Shown: positions 39,291-50,505 of the stretch, in pieces | Position numbering within the stretch: the stretch's first letter is position 1 | Layout of the letters: each line of letters opens with the position of its first letter | NCBI GenBank assembly: GCA_003508835.1 | Contig: PUFA01000288.1 | Span: 310,001-374,000, forward strand | Reading direction: 5' to 3' | DNA: 64,000 nt | Source: Eonycteris spelaea | Lineage: Eukaryota; Chordata; Mammalia; Chiroptera; Pteropodidae | Notes under the pieces: model-generated | Seen by the model: the letters and a program-made list of their open reading frames with translations, nothing else | Told to the model about the DNA's origin: nothing | Database searches by the model: none | Program-made: the position numbers and the translations under genes

Positions 39291-40654
39291 TCTTTTCTTT
39301 CCCCCGCCTCCCCTCTTAGTACATATGTTGCTACATTTTTGCAGAATCACCTTGCAAAATTCAGGTTCCTGTGCTTAGTGCACTAGTAAGCCAAAACATA
39401 AACATCAAGACATCGTGCTTGGAGAAAGAGAAAGGCTTAACTGATTTGTCCCAAGTAAGAAGATGGGAAAGTAAAGTTTCTCAAATTCATCTCTCCCAAA
39501 ATGTAAAGAGTTTTTATTCAGCTATGGAGTATGGAAGCGAGAAGTCCAAGGAACTGAGAGAGAAGTCTGTGATCTTTTAGTCACAGATGACAATTTTTTG
39601 TATTAGACTCTTTGGAGTCAGCAGCTAGTCACAAGCTCCCATGAAGATGTTCTTTCCTTCTGCAAAATAAACATAAATTCTCCTTGTGGACCTGGAGTTA
39701 GCTCTTCCTGCTTGACAAAGAAACAGTACATCAGCAACAGAAAATTACATAGTGAAAACTAGGGGTGCTGGGTTAAACAACAAAGATCCTGCAAAATGTC
39801 TCATAATTATGCATCGGTGATGTTTTCTTTAAAGCAAAAAGCAGAAACTAGACATCTTGTGACTATTGCCATTGTTTAAGTTTTTGCTGCTTTGTGTTTA
39901 ACTAGCTATATTTTTCTATTATCTCTAGCAAAGTATTATTTTCCAACATTTCTTTTGCAACTTGCTTTACAGGCAATCCTTCAGAACATGACTACTGTTC
40001 TTTCTTAATCTTTGACTATAAGTTATGTGAAAATCAAAACAATTGAAATACTTAGTTAAAACCTATACCAATATTAAGAGTTAAATTATTTAATTATAGT
40101 TGCCAAAAATATTAAGGGCATTAAAATCAAAAGGAGCTCAACTACAAACTATCTTCTCATGTACACAGTGCATCCAAACCTGTAGAGAATTTTTATAAGT
40201 ATTTATTTGAGCTCAACTGGCAGCAATTGCCAGGAAGCAAGATATCAAATGCTCTAGAAAATAGCAGCTCTGCAGTTTCTTTTCTGCATTTGAAATTAAG
40301 GCAGGATGGTAAGGAAGATTACATGAAGGTAGGAGAAAGCAAGGATTACAGGGTAGTTAACTAGATTATGTGCTCTCTTGAGGGTGTTTATTTCAAAGTT
40401 GTGTTAACCTCTATGCACAAGAAAAAATAATTGACAGGGCTTGCTTAAGGCAAAGATAACCATTTATTAAAGAAGTTACATACATATGTTGTGACTTCAC
40501 CATGACCTGCAAAGTTAGGGATTTATGATCAAACCACCCTGTGAGGTCACTTTCCATAGAACTCCTTTTCTGTCCACATTTTTCTCTCTCTGCTTTGAAT
40601 ACTTTTTTGTAATTGATTTTGAGCAATTTGATTATGACATGTTTTGTGTAGTTT
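39291..40654. other. No recognisable feature
   Basis: No repeat family or gene could be supported. The 69-residue frame at 39,371-39,580 has no known motif. Confidence 0.45.
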
Positions 40655-40673
40655 TCTTTTCTTTCTTTCTTTC

Positions 40674-40719
<46 letters not shown>
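40655..40719. repeat. Compound microsatellite (CTTT)n(GT)n
   Basis: CTTT units are followed directly by about 22 GT units. Confidence 0.95.
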
Positions 40720-40739
40720 GCTTGGGTTAATTGAGGTCC

Positions 40740-42420
40740 TTAGATCTGTAGGTTTACAATTTTCATCAAATTACAAAAGTTGGGGTATCAATTTTTTCAA
40801 ATATATTTCTTGTCCCCTTATTCCTCTTCTCTGATTTCAAGCATACTTTATTAGTCTGCTTGAAGCTGTTTCTCACCATACCAATGCTCTGTTCATATTA
40901 TTATTGTTATTACTATTATCTTTTTCTCTTTGCTTTTTATTTTGGATATTTTGTATTGGTTTGTCTGTGAGTTCAATAATCTTTTTTTATGCATTATTTA
41001 CTCTTGTCAAATCCATTAGTATTTTTTTTAATCTTACATTTAATTTAACGCTAAACATTTGATTTAGCTTTTTAAAAATATCTTCCAAGTCTATTTAAGT
41101 TTTCAACATTTATAATAAATTTGTGTTCTCTGCTAGTTTTAACAAGTTAGTCTTCCAGGTTAGTCTTCATTTATTGATGTTTTCTCCAGTTATGGATATT
41201 TATTGTCTTTTTTCATTCATGGTAGTTTTTCTTTTAATTGGATTGAAGATATTGTGAATTTTATATTTTAGAGTGCTAGATAGTTTTGTATTTTAATAAA
41301 TATTTTTGAGTTTGTTCTGGATCACGATTAAGTTAACTTGAAAACATGTTGGTATTTTTGGACTTTGCTTTTCATTTTTGTTCGGTAGAATCAGACAGTA
41401 GCTGAAATTAGGTCAGACTTTTCTCAATTATTGAGGCAAGGCTCTTTTGTTATCCTATACCCTATAAATCATGAGGTTTTCTAATCTGACTGGTAGGACT
41501 AGTTATTTGCTGGCTCTGTGTGAGTTATGGGCACTGTTATCTCTAGTTTATTTATGTATTCATTCATTCATTTGGGGGGGTGTTCTTTCTTGGCCTTGAA
41601 TAATTTTCTCACACACATGCACTGAGTAGCATTCAGCTGAGTCCTTGAGAAAGACTCTCTGCGAACCTCTGGGGGTTTTATCTCTGTATATTACTTTTCT
41701 CTCAAGTGAAGAGGAATTTTCCACTTGTATGGCTAACTTTGTAATCAGTTCTTTCCTCTGCTTCTGTAGACATGCTTGCCACATAGGCCAAAGGGCAGGG
41801 TGACTCGAGATCCCCTTTGCTTGCTCTGTCTAGATAACAATGTATTGCCTAAGTTCCTGTCTGAAAATCACGTGCTCTGTAATTGCCTGTAGCCCATAGC
41901 AACTCCCACGCTCTGTAGCAGCCTGAGGACAAATTAACCAATCAGCCTATGCCAATTGTAATTGTGCAGATAAGCCCTATAAAAGTAAGGTTACCCCTGA
42001 ACTCGGCGCCCAGATCTTCAGAGCACTAGCTCTTCTGGGCACGCCAGCGTAATAAACCTGAGTTCTCTAACTCTCCGAGTGGTGCTTAGTTTCTCACCAG
42101 TCTAATTTTTCTGCAACATTAGCACTCAGTTCTGTGAACTCTGCCTATTTTGTCTCCCCAGACTCTCAACTTCATCTCTGCAACTCAGGGAGTCAGCCAA
42201 GCTCTGCCTGATTTCCGTCACTTTGCATTGACAACTGCAGGTGGTAAGCTGGGTCCACTGTAGAGCTCAGTTCTTTGTTTCACATCTCTCAGAGATCATT
42301 ATTCTGTGCTGCCTTCTATACAGTACATGAAAGGCCACTATTTCATGTTTGTCTACCTTTTTGGTTTAGTCAGAAAAGGAACATAGTCCCTGTTATTCTA
42401 TCTTGTCAGAAGGTCAAGGT
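40740..42420 (-). mobile_element. Old L1M 3' UTR, interrupted by an LTR
   Basis: The + strand shows reverse-complement L1M 3' UTR text: 'gcttgaagctgtttctcacc', 'ttcggtagaatcagacagta', 'gaggaattttccacttgtat'. After the LTR at 41,841-42,115 it resumes with 'cactcagttctgtgaactct' and 'cagagatcattattctgtg', the expected continuation. Confidence 0.7.
41841..42115 (+). mobile_element. Compact solo LTR, class I (ERV1)-like
   Basis: It starts TGTATTGCC and ends TTTTTCTGCA. In order it holds 'taaccaatcagcc' (CCAAT), 'ccctataaaagtaagg' (TATA), a GC-rich R start and 'gcgtaataaacctgag' (AATAAA). Flanking 4-mers ACAA (41,837-41,840) and ACAT (42,116-42,119) match at 3 of 4. Flanking L1 3' UTR is continuous. 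At about 275 bp it is a short but complete retroviral promoter unit. Confidence 0.82.
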
Positions 42421-42429
42421 TAAGTCCAT

Positions 42430-43485
42430 AATAGCTACAATTAGTTTTGAAGCACACACAACAGGCTGATTTGATCATTGGAGGCATGTGAAGGTAGATA
42501 GATAAATATGTGGTAGTGCATATATAATAAAATGTTAATGGCAGAATCTGAGTTTGTGTACATGACAGTTCACTACAAAATTCTTTCAACTTCCAATATT
42601 TGAAAAATTTTAAAAACAAAATGTTGATAAAACAAAGGTTATGCCCTAGATTTGGATAGTTCTGGGCTACCCACTGCATGCCCTTAGAAAGTCATGTATG
42701 CAAATTATTTTTTATTGTGAGGAAGTTCTGTAGGTAAGTTCTAGTGGAGGACAAATATGACTGACTGGACCATTTTGATTCCTCTTCTGAGTGTGAAGAC
42801 CTTAGAGATAAGAAATGCGTGACTACTTAGTCCTCTTTTATTGCCATTTCCACCAGCTCCTATTTTTGTGATCTGCATGAAATTCCAGATGCATCTCTTT
42901 GCAGAGGCCAGAAAATTGGCTGGTCTATCAAGGAAATGAAAGGAAAGGGAGAAATGAGGAAACGTACCAGTTTTTGAAAGGAAGAGTATAGAGCCATAAA
43001 GTTTCTTCCTATCACCCTTCTTACAGAAAATTATAATACATCTGGCTTCTTGATATTTGAGGCTGAACTTTTTTTTTTTTCATTATAAATTAATTATAAG
43101 TGGATTAAAGTCAACAATTAAATATTTTCAGTGAAGTTTCTAAAATCTCTTTGGGGGGCCTATTGGGTTAGTTAAATTCAGTGTTTTCATTGAAACAATA
43201 TAATCTCTGAATTCCCCTAACGATTTGGAAAATGCAGAAAATAAAAGGACAAAAATAAGGAGCCAGCAGTGCTTTGGACAGCCACGTGACACTCAGGATG
43301 GGCAGATACAAAGCCACATTGATCTTATGTCTGTTTATCTTAATGAGCTCACAGTCCTGGTGTACTAATGGGTCTGTAAACAAATATAACAGTCCCTCTG
43401 CTTTAAATTGGTTTTTCTAAAGGGATATGAGATGGTGTAGCACAAAGGCAGAGCCACCTTTCCATATTAACCTAAAAGTTCAAAA
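42430..43485. other. No recognisable feature
   Basis: No gene or named repeat could be supported in this stretch. Confidence 0.45.
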
Positions 43486-43489
43486 AAAA

Positions 43490-43790
43490 ATCCCAAGCCA
43501 ACTATCAGTAGTTGTGTTCAACAATGTTTGTGTAAAATTGACAAGCTATTTCTAAAATTTATGTGGAAATACAAAGAACCAAATCAAGGTAATATTGAAG
43601 AACAAAGCTGAATAATTTACTCTTGCAGACATAAAGGTCTATCATAAATCAATATTTCTTTAGGCAATGTACTAATTTTAGTGGGGTACATGGCTACTTG
43701 ATTTATAATAAAAGAATCACTCAATACAGTGGGGAAAGAAATAGTCTTTTCAATAATTGGTGTTAGGAAAATTCAGAATCTACAATAGAC
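43490..43790 (+). mobile_element. L1 ORF2 fragment
   Basis: 'atgtggaaatacaaagaacc' and 'gtctatcataaatcaatatt' are old L1 ORF2 landmarks in sense orientation. Confidence 0.6.
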
Positions 43791-44009
43791 AATCAAAGTC
43801 CTGGTGTCTGGCCTGTGATAGCCTAGGGAGGTGATTTACCTGACAATAAGGCAATATCTTTAGAATGCAGGTCACTCTTTTGTGAGGTGCAGCCTGGGAA
43901 GGCTCCTACTTGCAAGGCCAGGGTGACTTTAAAATCTTTAGAAAAGGACCCGGGCTTCCTGCAGGGCCTTCTGCAATAGTCTTTTGATTCTTAAGTCTTT
44001 TTCAAACAA
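43791..44009. other. Unassigned stretch between L1 pieces
   Basis: A relatively GC-rich block between a + strand L1 piece and a - strand L1 piece. It is not recognised. Confidence 0.4.
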
Positions 44010-44750
44010 GATTGCTTACTATTTTTGTTTTGTTGTTGTTTGTTTTGAGTTTTTGTTAATTTGCTTTTGGCTTTTTTTTTTTCCATTTGGTAGGGATATA
44101 GTAGTATTTTATTATGGTTTTAATGTTTATTCCTAGATGACTAATGAGTACGAATACTGTCTACCAGTAACTGAATATCCTCTTATGAACAGCTTTGTAA
44201 ATAGTTTTTGTCCATTTTAAGGGTCATCCGTGTTTCCCTTTATTGATCTTCTAGATATAACCTGTTTTCTAGATATGTGTATTACATATCTAGGTTGCCT
44301 TTTTACCCTCTTATTGAAGTATTTTTTGATAAAAATAAGTCCTTAATTATAGTATAACTAAAGTTAACATCTTTTTTTCTTATTTTTATTTTTAAAACTT
44401 GTGGAATTCTGGGGAAATCTTTCTCTATTTTGAAGTCATGAAGATGTTCTCCTATGTTTGCATCTAAGTGCTTTATTGGTTGACATTTCTCATTTAGATT
44501 AGCAATCCAACCAGAATTGGCATTTTGTTGTTGTTGTTGTTATTCTTTATAGTGAGAGGTAAGGATCTAATTTGTTTCATAATATGGAGGTGTCTGACTT
44601 GCAAGCCCAATGTCTCCATATAGATGTCTAATTATCTTAGTGACATGCATTAAAAAACATTAATCTTTTCCCTACTATATTGAGTGATGCTTATAACATA
44701 AATCAGGTGATCATATACTCATACATCTTATTCTTGATTCTTCATTTTGT
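44010..44750 (-). mobile_element. L1M LINE, part left of the retroviral cluster
   Basis: Reverse-complement L1 ORF2 and 3' text ('ttagattagcaatccaacca', 'aaggatctaatttg'), ending '...cttcattttgt'. The same L1 resumes at 49,597 with 'ttttgttccattgaccaaat', giving a continuous L1 phrase when the intervening elements are removed. Confidence 0.75.
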
Positions 44751-44755
44751 TGCAG

Positions 44756-45215
44756 TGTGGATGCCAGGCCTGGCTTAATCCAAGGTCTGGCTGGTTCAAG
44801 GTCTGGCTGATCTAAGATCTGGCTGTGATCCAGGCCCATGGCTAAAAATAGGACCACAAATTTAGAATGTTACATTAGTGTAGTAGGGCGCCTGGATCTA
44901 AAATATGTAAACATACTTTAACTTGTTGTATTACGCATATGTGGCTGAATGCCACTATTGTACTCTGCTATTTGTGGAGACATGCCATCCCCTGGAGAGT
45001 TCTTGGAGAGCAGAAGGGGAGCACAAGAAAGGGGAGCAGAAGAAGTGTGTGCAATACCGCTCACCCCCACAGTAGACTGCACTTCTCAATAGAACTGCTC
45101 TCCACACAATAAAGTTGATGCCTGCTGTTTTATTCTCATATCTACCTCTTGTACATTCTTCCAACTGGGCATCTCACCATCGAATCTTCCCTTCTTGATC
45201 TGCTCAGTGCTGACA
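44756..45215 (+). repeat. 5' LTR of the ERVL-like provirus
   Basis: It begins TGTGGATGCCAGGCC and ends CAGTGCTGACA. The U3 starts with several tandem imperfect copies of CAAGGTCTGGCTG. AATAAA at 45,109-45,114 is the polyadenylation signal, followed by 'gttgatgcctgctg'. It aligns with the 3' LTR and with the solo LTR at 8,055-8,486. Confidence 0.9.
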
Positions 45216-45217
45216 CT

Positions 45218-45236
45218 TGGTGTAGTAGGCAGGATG
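45218..45236 (+). promoter_or_regulatory. Candidate primer-binding site
   Basis: Two bases after the 5' LTR the text reads TGGTGTAGTAGGCAGGAT, the right place and opening bases for a tRNA primer site. The TGGTGT opening is reminiscent of a leucine-tRNA site, as in ERVL, but the match is too decayed to be certain. Confidence 0.5.
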
Positions 45237-45239
45237 AGG

Positions 45240-46690
45240 TGAGTGTGGCCTCCAGTGATCCAGTTGGTTCCCAGATGAGAGAAACCTAAGTGATAGACAT
45301 GTGGCCCCCGCCTCCCAGTGGTATCCCTTGGTCACATATCTGGCCACATGGATGACCCCAGAGGATTAGGTTGCAGTAAATCCGTGTTTAGAGAATGCCT
45401 AGAAAACCCTGGAGATGTTGGAGCCGAATGTCCCGACAACTCACCAGGAGGCAGCGGGTTGGGTGGCCTGGATGTTCCTGGCAGTGCTATGGCAGGTCAG
45501 CTTGAATTTTCAGGATCAGGCAGTAGCTACAGTGCCAGGAAGAAACACTGGAAAAGTGGCTGGCGGCAGTGGAATGTATACTTCATGGTCCTGATGGCTT
45601 GTTGCCATTGTCCTAGTCTGGGACCCTACCGTCAGTACTGTGGCAGGCTCAGCCAGTGATACGGCAACAGGTTGAAGTGGAACAGCCATTGGTCCCGGTG
45701 GGGCAAGCTGACAGCATCCTACCAGGTTAAAAAGCAAACTACCGTGATCCAGTATACCCCACAGAACTTTGAGACCTGATGAAACAGGTATGGCAGACAG
45801 ACTGGGAAACAGTTCTGGAGTGGCAGCTTTTGGCTGTGGGATGACGGGGCCAAAGGGACTGAATTATCACCAGAAGAGATGACTCCACTTACTTCTATAA
45901 CAGTGATACTGTCCCTTATGCAATACCTCCAGAATGTGACATGTATGGCATAGGGCACGGGGTATAGGCAATTGCTCCCTGATTAATTGGCTCATGGCCG
46001 CTTCAGACAGTATGGGCCAGCTCAGGAGAGCTGACAGAGACAGTGAGCAGATGGGTCATGTACTTAGATCTCATCCAGATAATTCAGGAAATGAGCATGT
46101 GACAGATGATGTTTCACACCTAGTGTACAAGCCCTGATGAAGAAGTGTTTACAACACGCATAAAGGACTTAATTTTGACTTCTGGCCCACCCGGTACTTT
46201 TGGCACCATGGTGGCACTGCTGGCTCCTTATGTGGATAGGCAGATCTATAAAGTGACATCCGCTATGGCTAGGTTTGGGGATGTTTTAGTGAAACGCAAG
46301 TAGCGTTCCACTCAAGTGCCTGCTATTTGGCCTGCTGTAGCCCCTGACCAGCCAGTGCAGAGGTGGAGGTGTGGCTGAAAATTGGGGTCAGAGCAACACC
46401 AAGCCCTATCAGCTGTGAAAGTGTGTCTCAGACAGATGTGGTTTGATCTTGCGGCAGGGGTCGCTGCAGGAAAGATTGAGCAGCAACTTAATGAAATGCT
46501 GCTGGTGCTGTGGAATCAGCTGGCCCTGACCAGCAATTCAGTCTTATTTCTGAGAAAGCCACAACCCCAAAAGTGCAGCTGGCTGATTATCTCCCTGATA
46601 AGAGATCAGGCCAGGACACCTGTTTGGCAGGGGAGCCCGTTGACCTGAGACCGCATGTAGAACTGACTGTACATTGGTTCCCCCGACAAT
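45240..46690 (+). pseudogene. ERVL-like gag region, decayed
   Basis: This is the expected position of gag. Two partial frames at 45,318-45,659 and 46,382-46,648 run in the sense direction, but I recognise no capsid or zinc-knuckle motif in them. The assignment rests on position between the primer site and protease. Stops and frame changes exclude a full product. Confidence 0.45.
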
Positions 46691-48560
46691 GTGCAGAGAG
46701 TATTAGCCCTCATGGACACTGGTGCTGAGAACACCCTGCTTTATGGGAATCTGGACAAGTTTCCCAGGCCCACTGCAATCATAGAAGGCTATGGGGGTCG
46801 ACTCATTCACATGTAGCAGTGACATTGAGTATAAGCAGATTGCCTCCTTGGATGTACTAGGTGTACTTACCATCCATACAGGAGTACATTTTGAGGATTG
46901 ATATTTTGTGAGGCTTGACTGTGAATACCACTGCTGGTGAATTCCACCTTTGCATCTGGGTGGTGAAAAGCTATTATCCAGGGACATCCATACCATGCCC
47001 CACTGGTGTTGCCTCAGGCTACCTGGGTAGTGAACATCAAACAGTATCATGTGCTGGGAGGCCATGAGGAAATAGGACATACTATAATGGAGCTGGAAAA
47101 GGTTGGTGTTATTTATCCTGCTCATAGCCTGTATAACTCTCCTGTGTGGTCAGTGAAGAAGCCTGATGGCTTCTGGCACATGACAATTGACTATCAGGAG
47201 CTGAGTAAAGTTATGCTGCCCCTGTATACTGCCGTGCTAAATGTCACAGACATTATGGGGTGGGTGTCACATGAACTTGGACAATACCATTATGTGGTGG
47301 ACTTGGTAAATGTCTTTTTCCCTCTTGCCATAGCTCCAGAAAGTCAAGAACAGTTTACCTTCACCCGGGAAGGGCAACAGTGGACATTCTTCATACTTCC
47401 CTAGGGCTATCTGCACAGCCCTACCCTGTGCCATGGTCTCGTGGCTCAAGACAGCCATGTGGAAACAACCACCCGTAGTGTACTTGTATCATTACATTGA
47501 TGATATAATGCTAACATCTGATTCTCTTACAGAACGAGAAGCAGTGGTGATCAGCCTGTGAGAAACTCTTGCTGACTAGGTAGTCAATGATGACAAGGTC
47601 CAGGGACCCAGTTCTCTGTCAAATTCTTGGGAGTTGTCTGGTGGGGTAAGATAAAAATAATGCCAGAGGTGGTGATTAATAAGTCACAGGCATATCCCTG
47701 ACCTGAGACTGTGAAGCAGATCCAAACCTATTTGGGGCTGTTTTGACCCCTGCACCATCTAATGAGACAGGGTGCACAATGGGATTGGACTCTTGAGATA
47801 GAAGAGGCCTTTAAGGCTACAAAGCCAGCTGCAGCACAAGCCCAAACTCTACGTGTTGTAGATCCAGCCCCTCCATTCCTGCTTATAGTGCAGGTGGATG
47901 ATGCAGAGTTTGTATGGGGCTTGTGGCAGAAGCATGGGTCCTGAAAGGTACTGATAGGCTTCTGGTCCCAGTTATGGAAAGGTTCAGAAGTGCAGCTTTC
48001 TCTGATAAACAACTGGTTACCATATGTAGCCCTGTTGTCCAGTGAGGCCATCACTGGCCGCAGTCCTGTACCTTGTGGAGGGGTGGCTGGGATCTTAGGG
48101 AAGACTCCTTCCTTGTTCAGGAATTGCACAGACCCCCGTGCTGACAAAATGGGGGGCTTTCATGGAGCAGCAGATGCAGTTTTCTGTGATCTCCCTGTCA
48201 GGTAAATTGCATCCTTTATTGGAATGACTACAGTTCCAAGCAGAGCTCCTGGCGGAGCCTGACAAGATGGAAGACATGACAAGTCCCTTTGTAGAGTGTT
48301 GGGCTCCCTCCCATCACTGAAGATGCCTGGTACACAGATGGCTCATACCATGGAACAGGTAGTGAAACGATGGGGACTATTATTGATGCAGGTACAACCA
48401 CAAGTTGCCACATCACAATGTCCTTGGTGTGCTGAGCAACACCCAGAGAGACGGCTGGTACAGAGTACCCTGGGGGAGATACCTCATGAGGTTAAGCCAC
48501 TCAAAGAATGGCAAGTGGATTGTGGACCCAAGGTAGCACCCTCCGAGCAAGATCCTGTGC
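46691..48560 (+). pseudogene. ERVL-like pro-pol pseudogene (protease, RT, RNase H, integrase trace)
   Basis: The protease active-site box DTGAEN begins at 46,715 and is preceded by VLALM. RT follows. The frame at 47,006-47,404 has the finger and palm region (SPVWSVKKPDGFW, HYVVDLVNVFF), and YIDD sits at 47,493-47,504 in a shifted frame. The connection region has QWDWTLEIEEAF near 47,780. RNase H shows WYTDGSY at about 48,328-48,348. An integrase-like EWQVDCGP lies near 48,505-48,530, much closer to RNase H than in an intact pol, so most of the RNase H end and integrase is deleted. Multiple stops and frameshifts are present. No activity is expected. Confidence 0.85.
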
Positions 48561-48567
48561 TACGACC

Positions 48568-48581
48568 CTGCAGGGGCAAAG
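48568..48581 (+). promoter_or_regulatory. Candidate polypurine tract
   Basis: A decayed purine-rich stretch (ctgcaggggcaaag) directly abuts the start of the 3' LTR, where plus-strand priming would occur. Confidence 0.55.
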
Positions 48582-49012
48582 TGTGGGTACCAGGCCTGGC
48601 TGAATTCAAGGTCTGGCTGTGATCCAGGCCCATGGGTATGAATAGGACCCCAGATTTAGAATGTTACATTAATGTAGTAGGGTGTCTGTGCCTAAAATAT
48701 GTAAACATACTTCAGCTTGTTCTATCTATCACCCATGTGTGGCTGAATACCAGTGTTGTACTCTGCTATATGTAGAGCCATATGGTCCCCTGGAGCAGCT
48801 GGAGAACAAAAGGGGAACACAAGAAAGAGCAGTGGAAGAAGTGTGTGCAATACCGCTCACCCCCCACAGTAGACTGCACTTCTCAATAGAACTGCGCTCT
48901 GTACAATAAAGTTGGTGTCTGCCATTTTATTCTCATGTCTGCCTCTAGTGCATTTTTCCAGCTAGGCATCTCATCATTGAACCTTGCCTTCTCAATCAGC
49001 TTAGAGCTGACA
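48582..49012 (+). repeat. 3' LTR of the ERVL-like provirus
   Basis: It begins TGTGGGTACCAGGCC and ends TTAGAGCTGACA. AATAAA lies at 48,905-48,910. It lacks some of the tandem CAAGGTCTGGCTG units found in the 5' LTR, which explains its shorter length. Confidence 0.9.
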
Positions 49013-49596
49013 TGAAGGACAGGGCTTATTTCCCTTGGTGGGAGATCAAGAGGGTCCTTTGGTAAAGAGTGTAGAAAGAATTCAACACACATGCCAAAGT
49101 TAGAGTCAAAATGAAAGTTTATTAGAAAAGGGGTAACACTGCACAGGTGGATGTGGTCTCCTCTTAGAGGCAGAGAGTGAGAGGGACAATGAGAAAGATA
49201 GTGAGAGACAGAGTAAAGGTACTAAGAGGGACACTGAGTGTTCAGGGAATTCAGTTTATATGTCATTTTTTAGTTCTAATTTTCTTTGATATGAACAGTG
49301 AGAAAAGGGAAGGGGAAGAGTCTGTAGCGTGAAAACGTAAGACTATGTAGAGTGAAAGGCCTGTTGGAAGTTTCCAGCCTTTAATCCATAGGTTCCCCAT
49401 GATTTTAGCCGTAGGGATTGACTCTTGGCTTCTGTTTCCCCTGCACAGGTGTGGAGAATGGATTGTTAGCAATCCCAGCAGAATCTTCCTTTGTTCCGAA
49501 GGTGTGCTCCTGGCCTAGCGGCAGAGCTGATCAATATATTTGCAGTCTCTGATTGTGGCTTGATTAACGTTTTAATTTTCTTGCCTCCTCCCTATG
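49013..49596 (-). mobile_element. Solo LTR X1
   Basis: On the - strand a polyadenylation AATAAA (complement of 49,118-49,123) is followed by CTTTCATTTTGACTC and an end at 49,013 reading GTCCTTCA. The U3 portion matches X3 at 55,125-55,546, and the R-U5 portion matches X2 from 51,186. Removing this LTR and the adjoining provirus leaves identical 6-mers TTTTGT (44,745-44,750 and 49,597-49,602) and rejoins an L1. A 6-bp duplication points to class II, but the family is not named. The 5' TG appears mutated to CA. Confidence 0.75.
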
Positions 49597-49830
49597 TTTT
49601 GTTCCATTGACCAAATTGTCTATTCTTGCACCAATAATATACTACTGAAACCAGTATTGTTTTATAATAGATCTTTATATCTACAAGAGGAAGTCATTCA
49701 GTTCGTAGGGAGGGGTATTACCCATATTTCCTAATAGTTAGGCAGGTGGCTTTTAACAAGCTGTCAGACAGGAGAGAGATTGAAGCCTATGTGGCATGTT
49801 AGAGATCAGATATCCTTGATTAAAAAAAAA
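49597..49830 (-). mobile_element. L1M LINE, part right of X1
   Basis: 'ccattgaccaaattgtctat' and 'gcaccaataatatac' continue the L1 interrupted at 44,750. Confidence 0.7.
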
Positions 49831-49862
49831 AAATCAGTGCTGTCTTTGTCAAATATCAAGTG

Positions 49863-50505
49863 TGTTACTGGAGAGTGGGGTTTCTCTTTCTATGCATTGT
49901 CCAGATTCTTGATGTCTTGAACAAAGAACTGAACAAGACACCGAAATACAGCAGAAAAGAATAGCTTTTAAGAAGCAACAGTACACTTCCAGACATGGAA
50001 GTAGGCCTGAGCAAGAGAAGAGTGACTCCAAGGGCTCAAGGGCATGGTAATAGTCTTTGGGGTTTTTTATCTATATTGTTGTAGGTGGTTATTTTTCTTA
50101 GAGGAATGGGTTTTCTTGATTGACAGCTAAGATTGACAGGACTCACTATTTGCTTTCCGCATTTGTTCATTCCCAGATTCAGTTCTTTATAATATGAATG
50201 AACTTCCAGGCATGTGAATCATATTATAATGATGATATAATGAGGCGCAGATGATTGAAGGTCGTTGGGTCTTTATAGCGCAGGTGCTAGTAATAGGCTG
50301 AAACTAGTACTCAAATCTGCTTACTTGTTTCCGTGTATGAGTTACTCTTAGCCTAAAAATGTCTTCTGGCTTGCTTAACCGTAGGTGGACAAAGGCGGAT
50401 CCTTTCTAGAATAGGATGACTTCAGCATCTAGAATAGGATGACCTCAGCAGCTGCACCAGAAACCCGCTATCTAACTTTCCTGCCTAATCTTTTTCTAAG
50501 AGCCT
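49863..50505 (-). mobile_element. LTR Y1 (3' LTR of a - strand ERV remnant)
   Basis: It aligns along its length with Y2 (52,450-53,066) and, inverted, with Y3. On the - strand it ends CACTCTCCAGTAACA. Directly upstream (higher coordinates) is a purine-rich AATAAAAAGGGGG, a candidate polypurine tract, then ERV internal sequence. It therefore appears to be a 3' LTR. The LTR start is decayed. Confidence 0.75.

Larger units (their letters stand above)
44756..49012 (+). mobile_element. ERVL-like provirus with two LTRs, no env
   Basis: It has paired LTRs at 44,756-45,215 and 48,582-49,012, and between them a short gag-like leader, protease, RT/RNase H and a trace of integrase. No env-like frame is present, as is usual for ERVL. 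The flanking 5-mers TGCAG (44,751-44,755) and TGAAG (49,013-49,017) match at 4 of 5, consistent with a 5-bp duplication. By eye the last 147 bases of the two LTRs differ at about 24 positions, so the insertion is old. The internal region is only about 3.4 kb, shortened by deletions. Confidence 0.88.

Noticed and set aside
39371..39580. 69-residue frame as a small gene
   Set aside because: No recognisable domain, and it lies in L1-flanking sequence without transcription signals.
46703..47125. 140-residue - strand frame
   Set aside because: It is antisense to ERVL-like pro-pol and is a shadow of the sense reading frames.
47006..47404. 132-residue RT-like open frame as a possible co-opted host gene
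   Set aside because: It is a fragment of a decayed ERVL-like pol, with the YIDD box in another frame and stops on both sides. There is no start context or sign of preservation.
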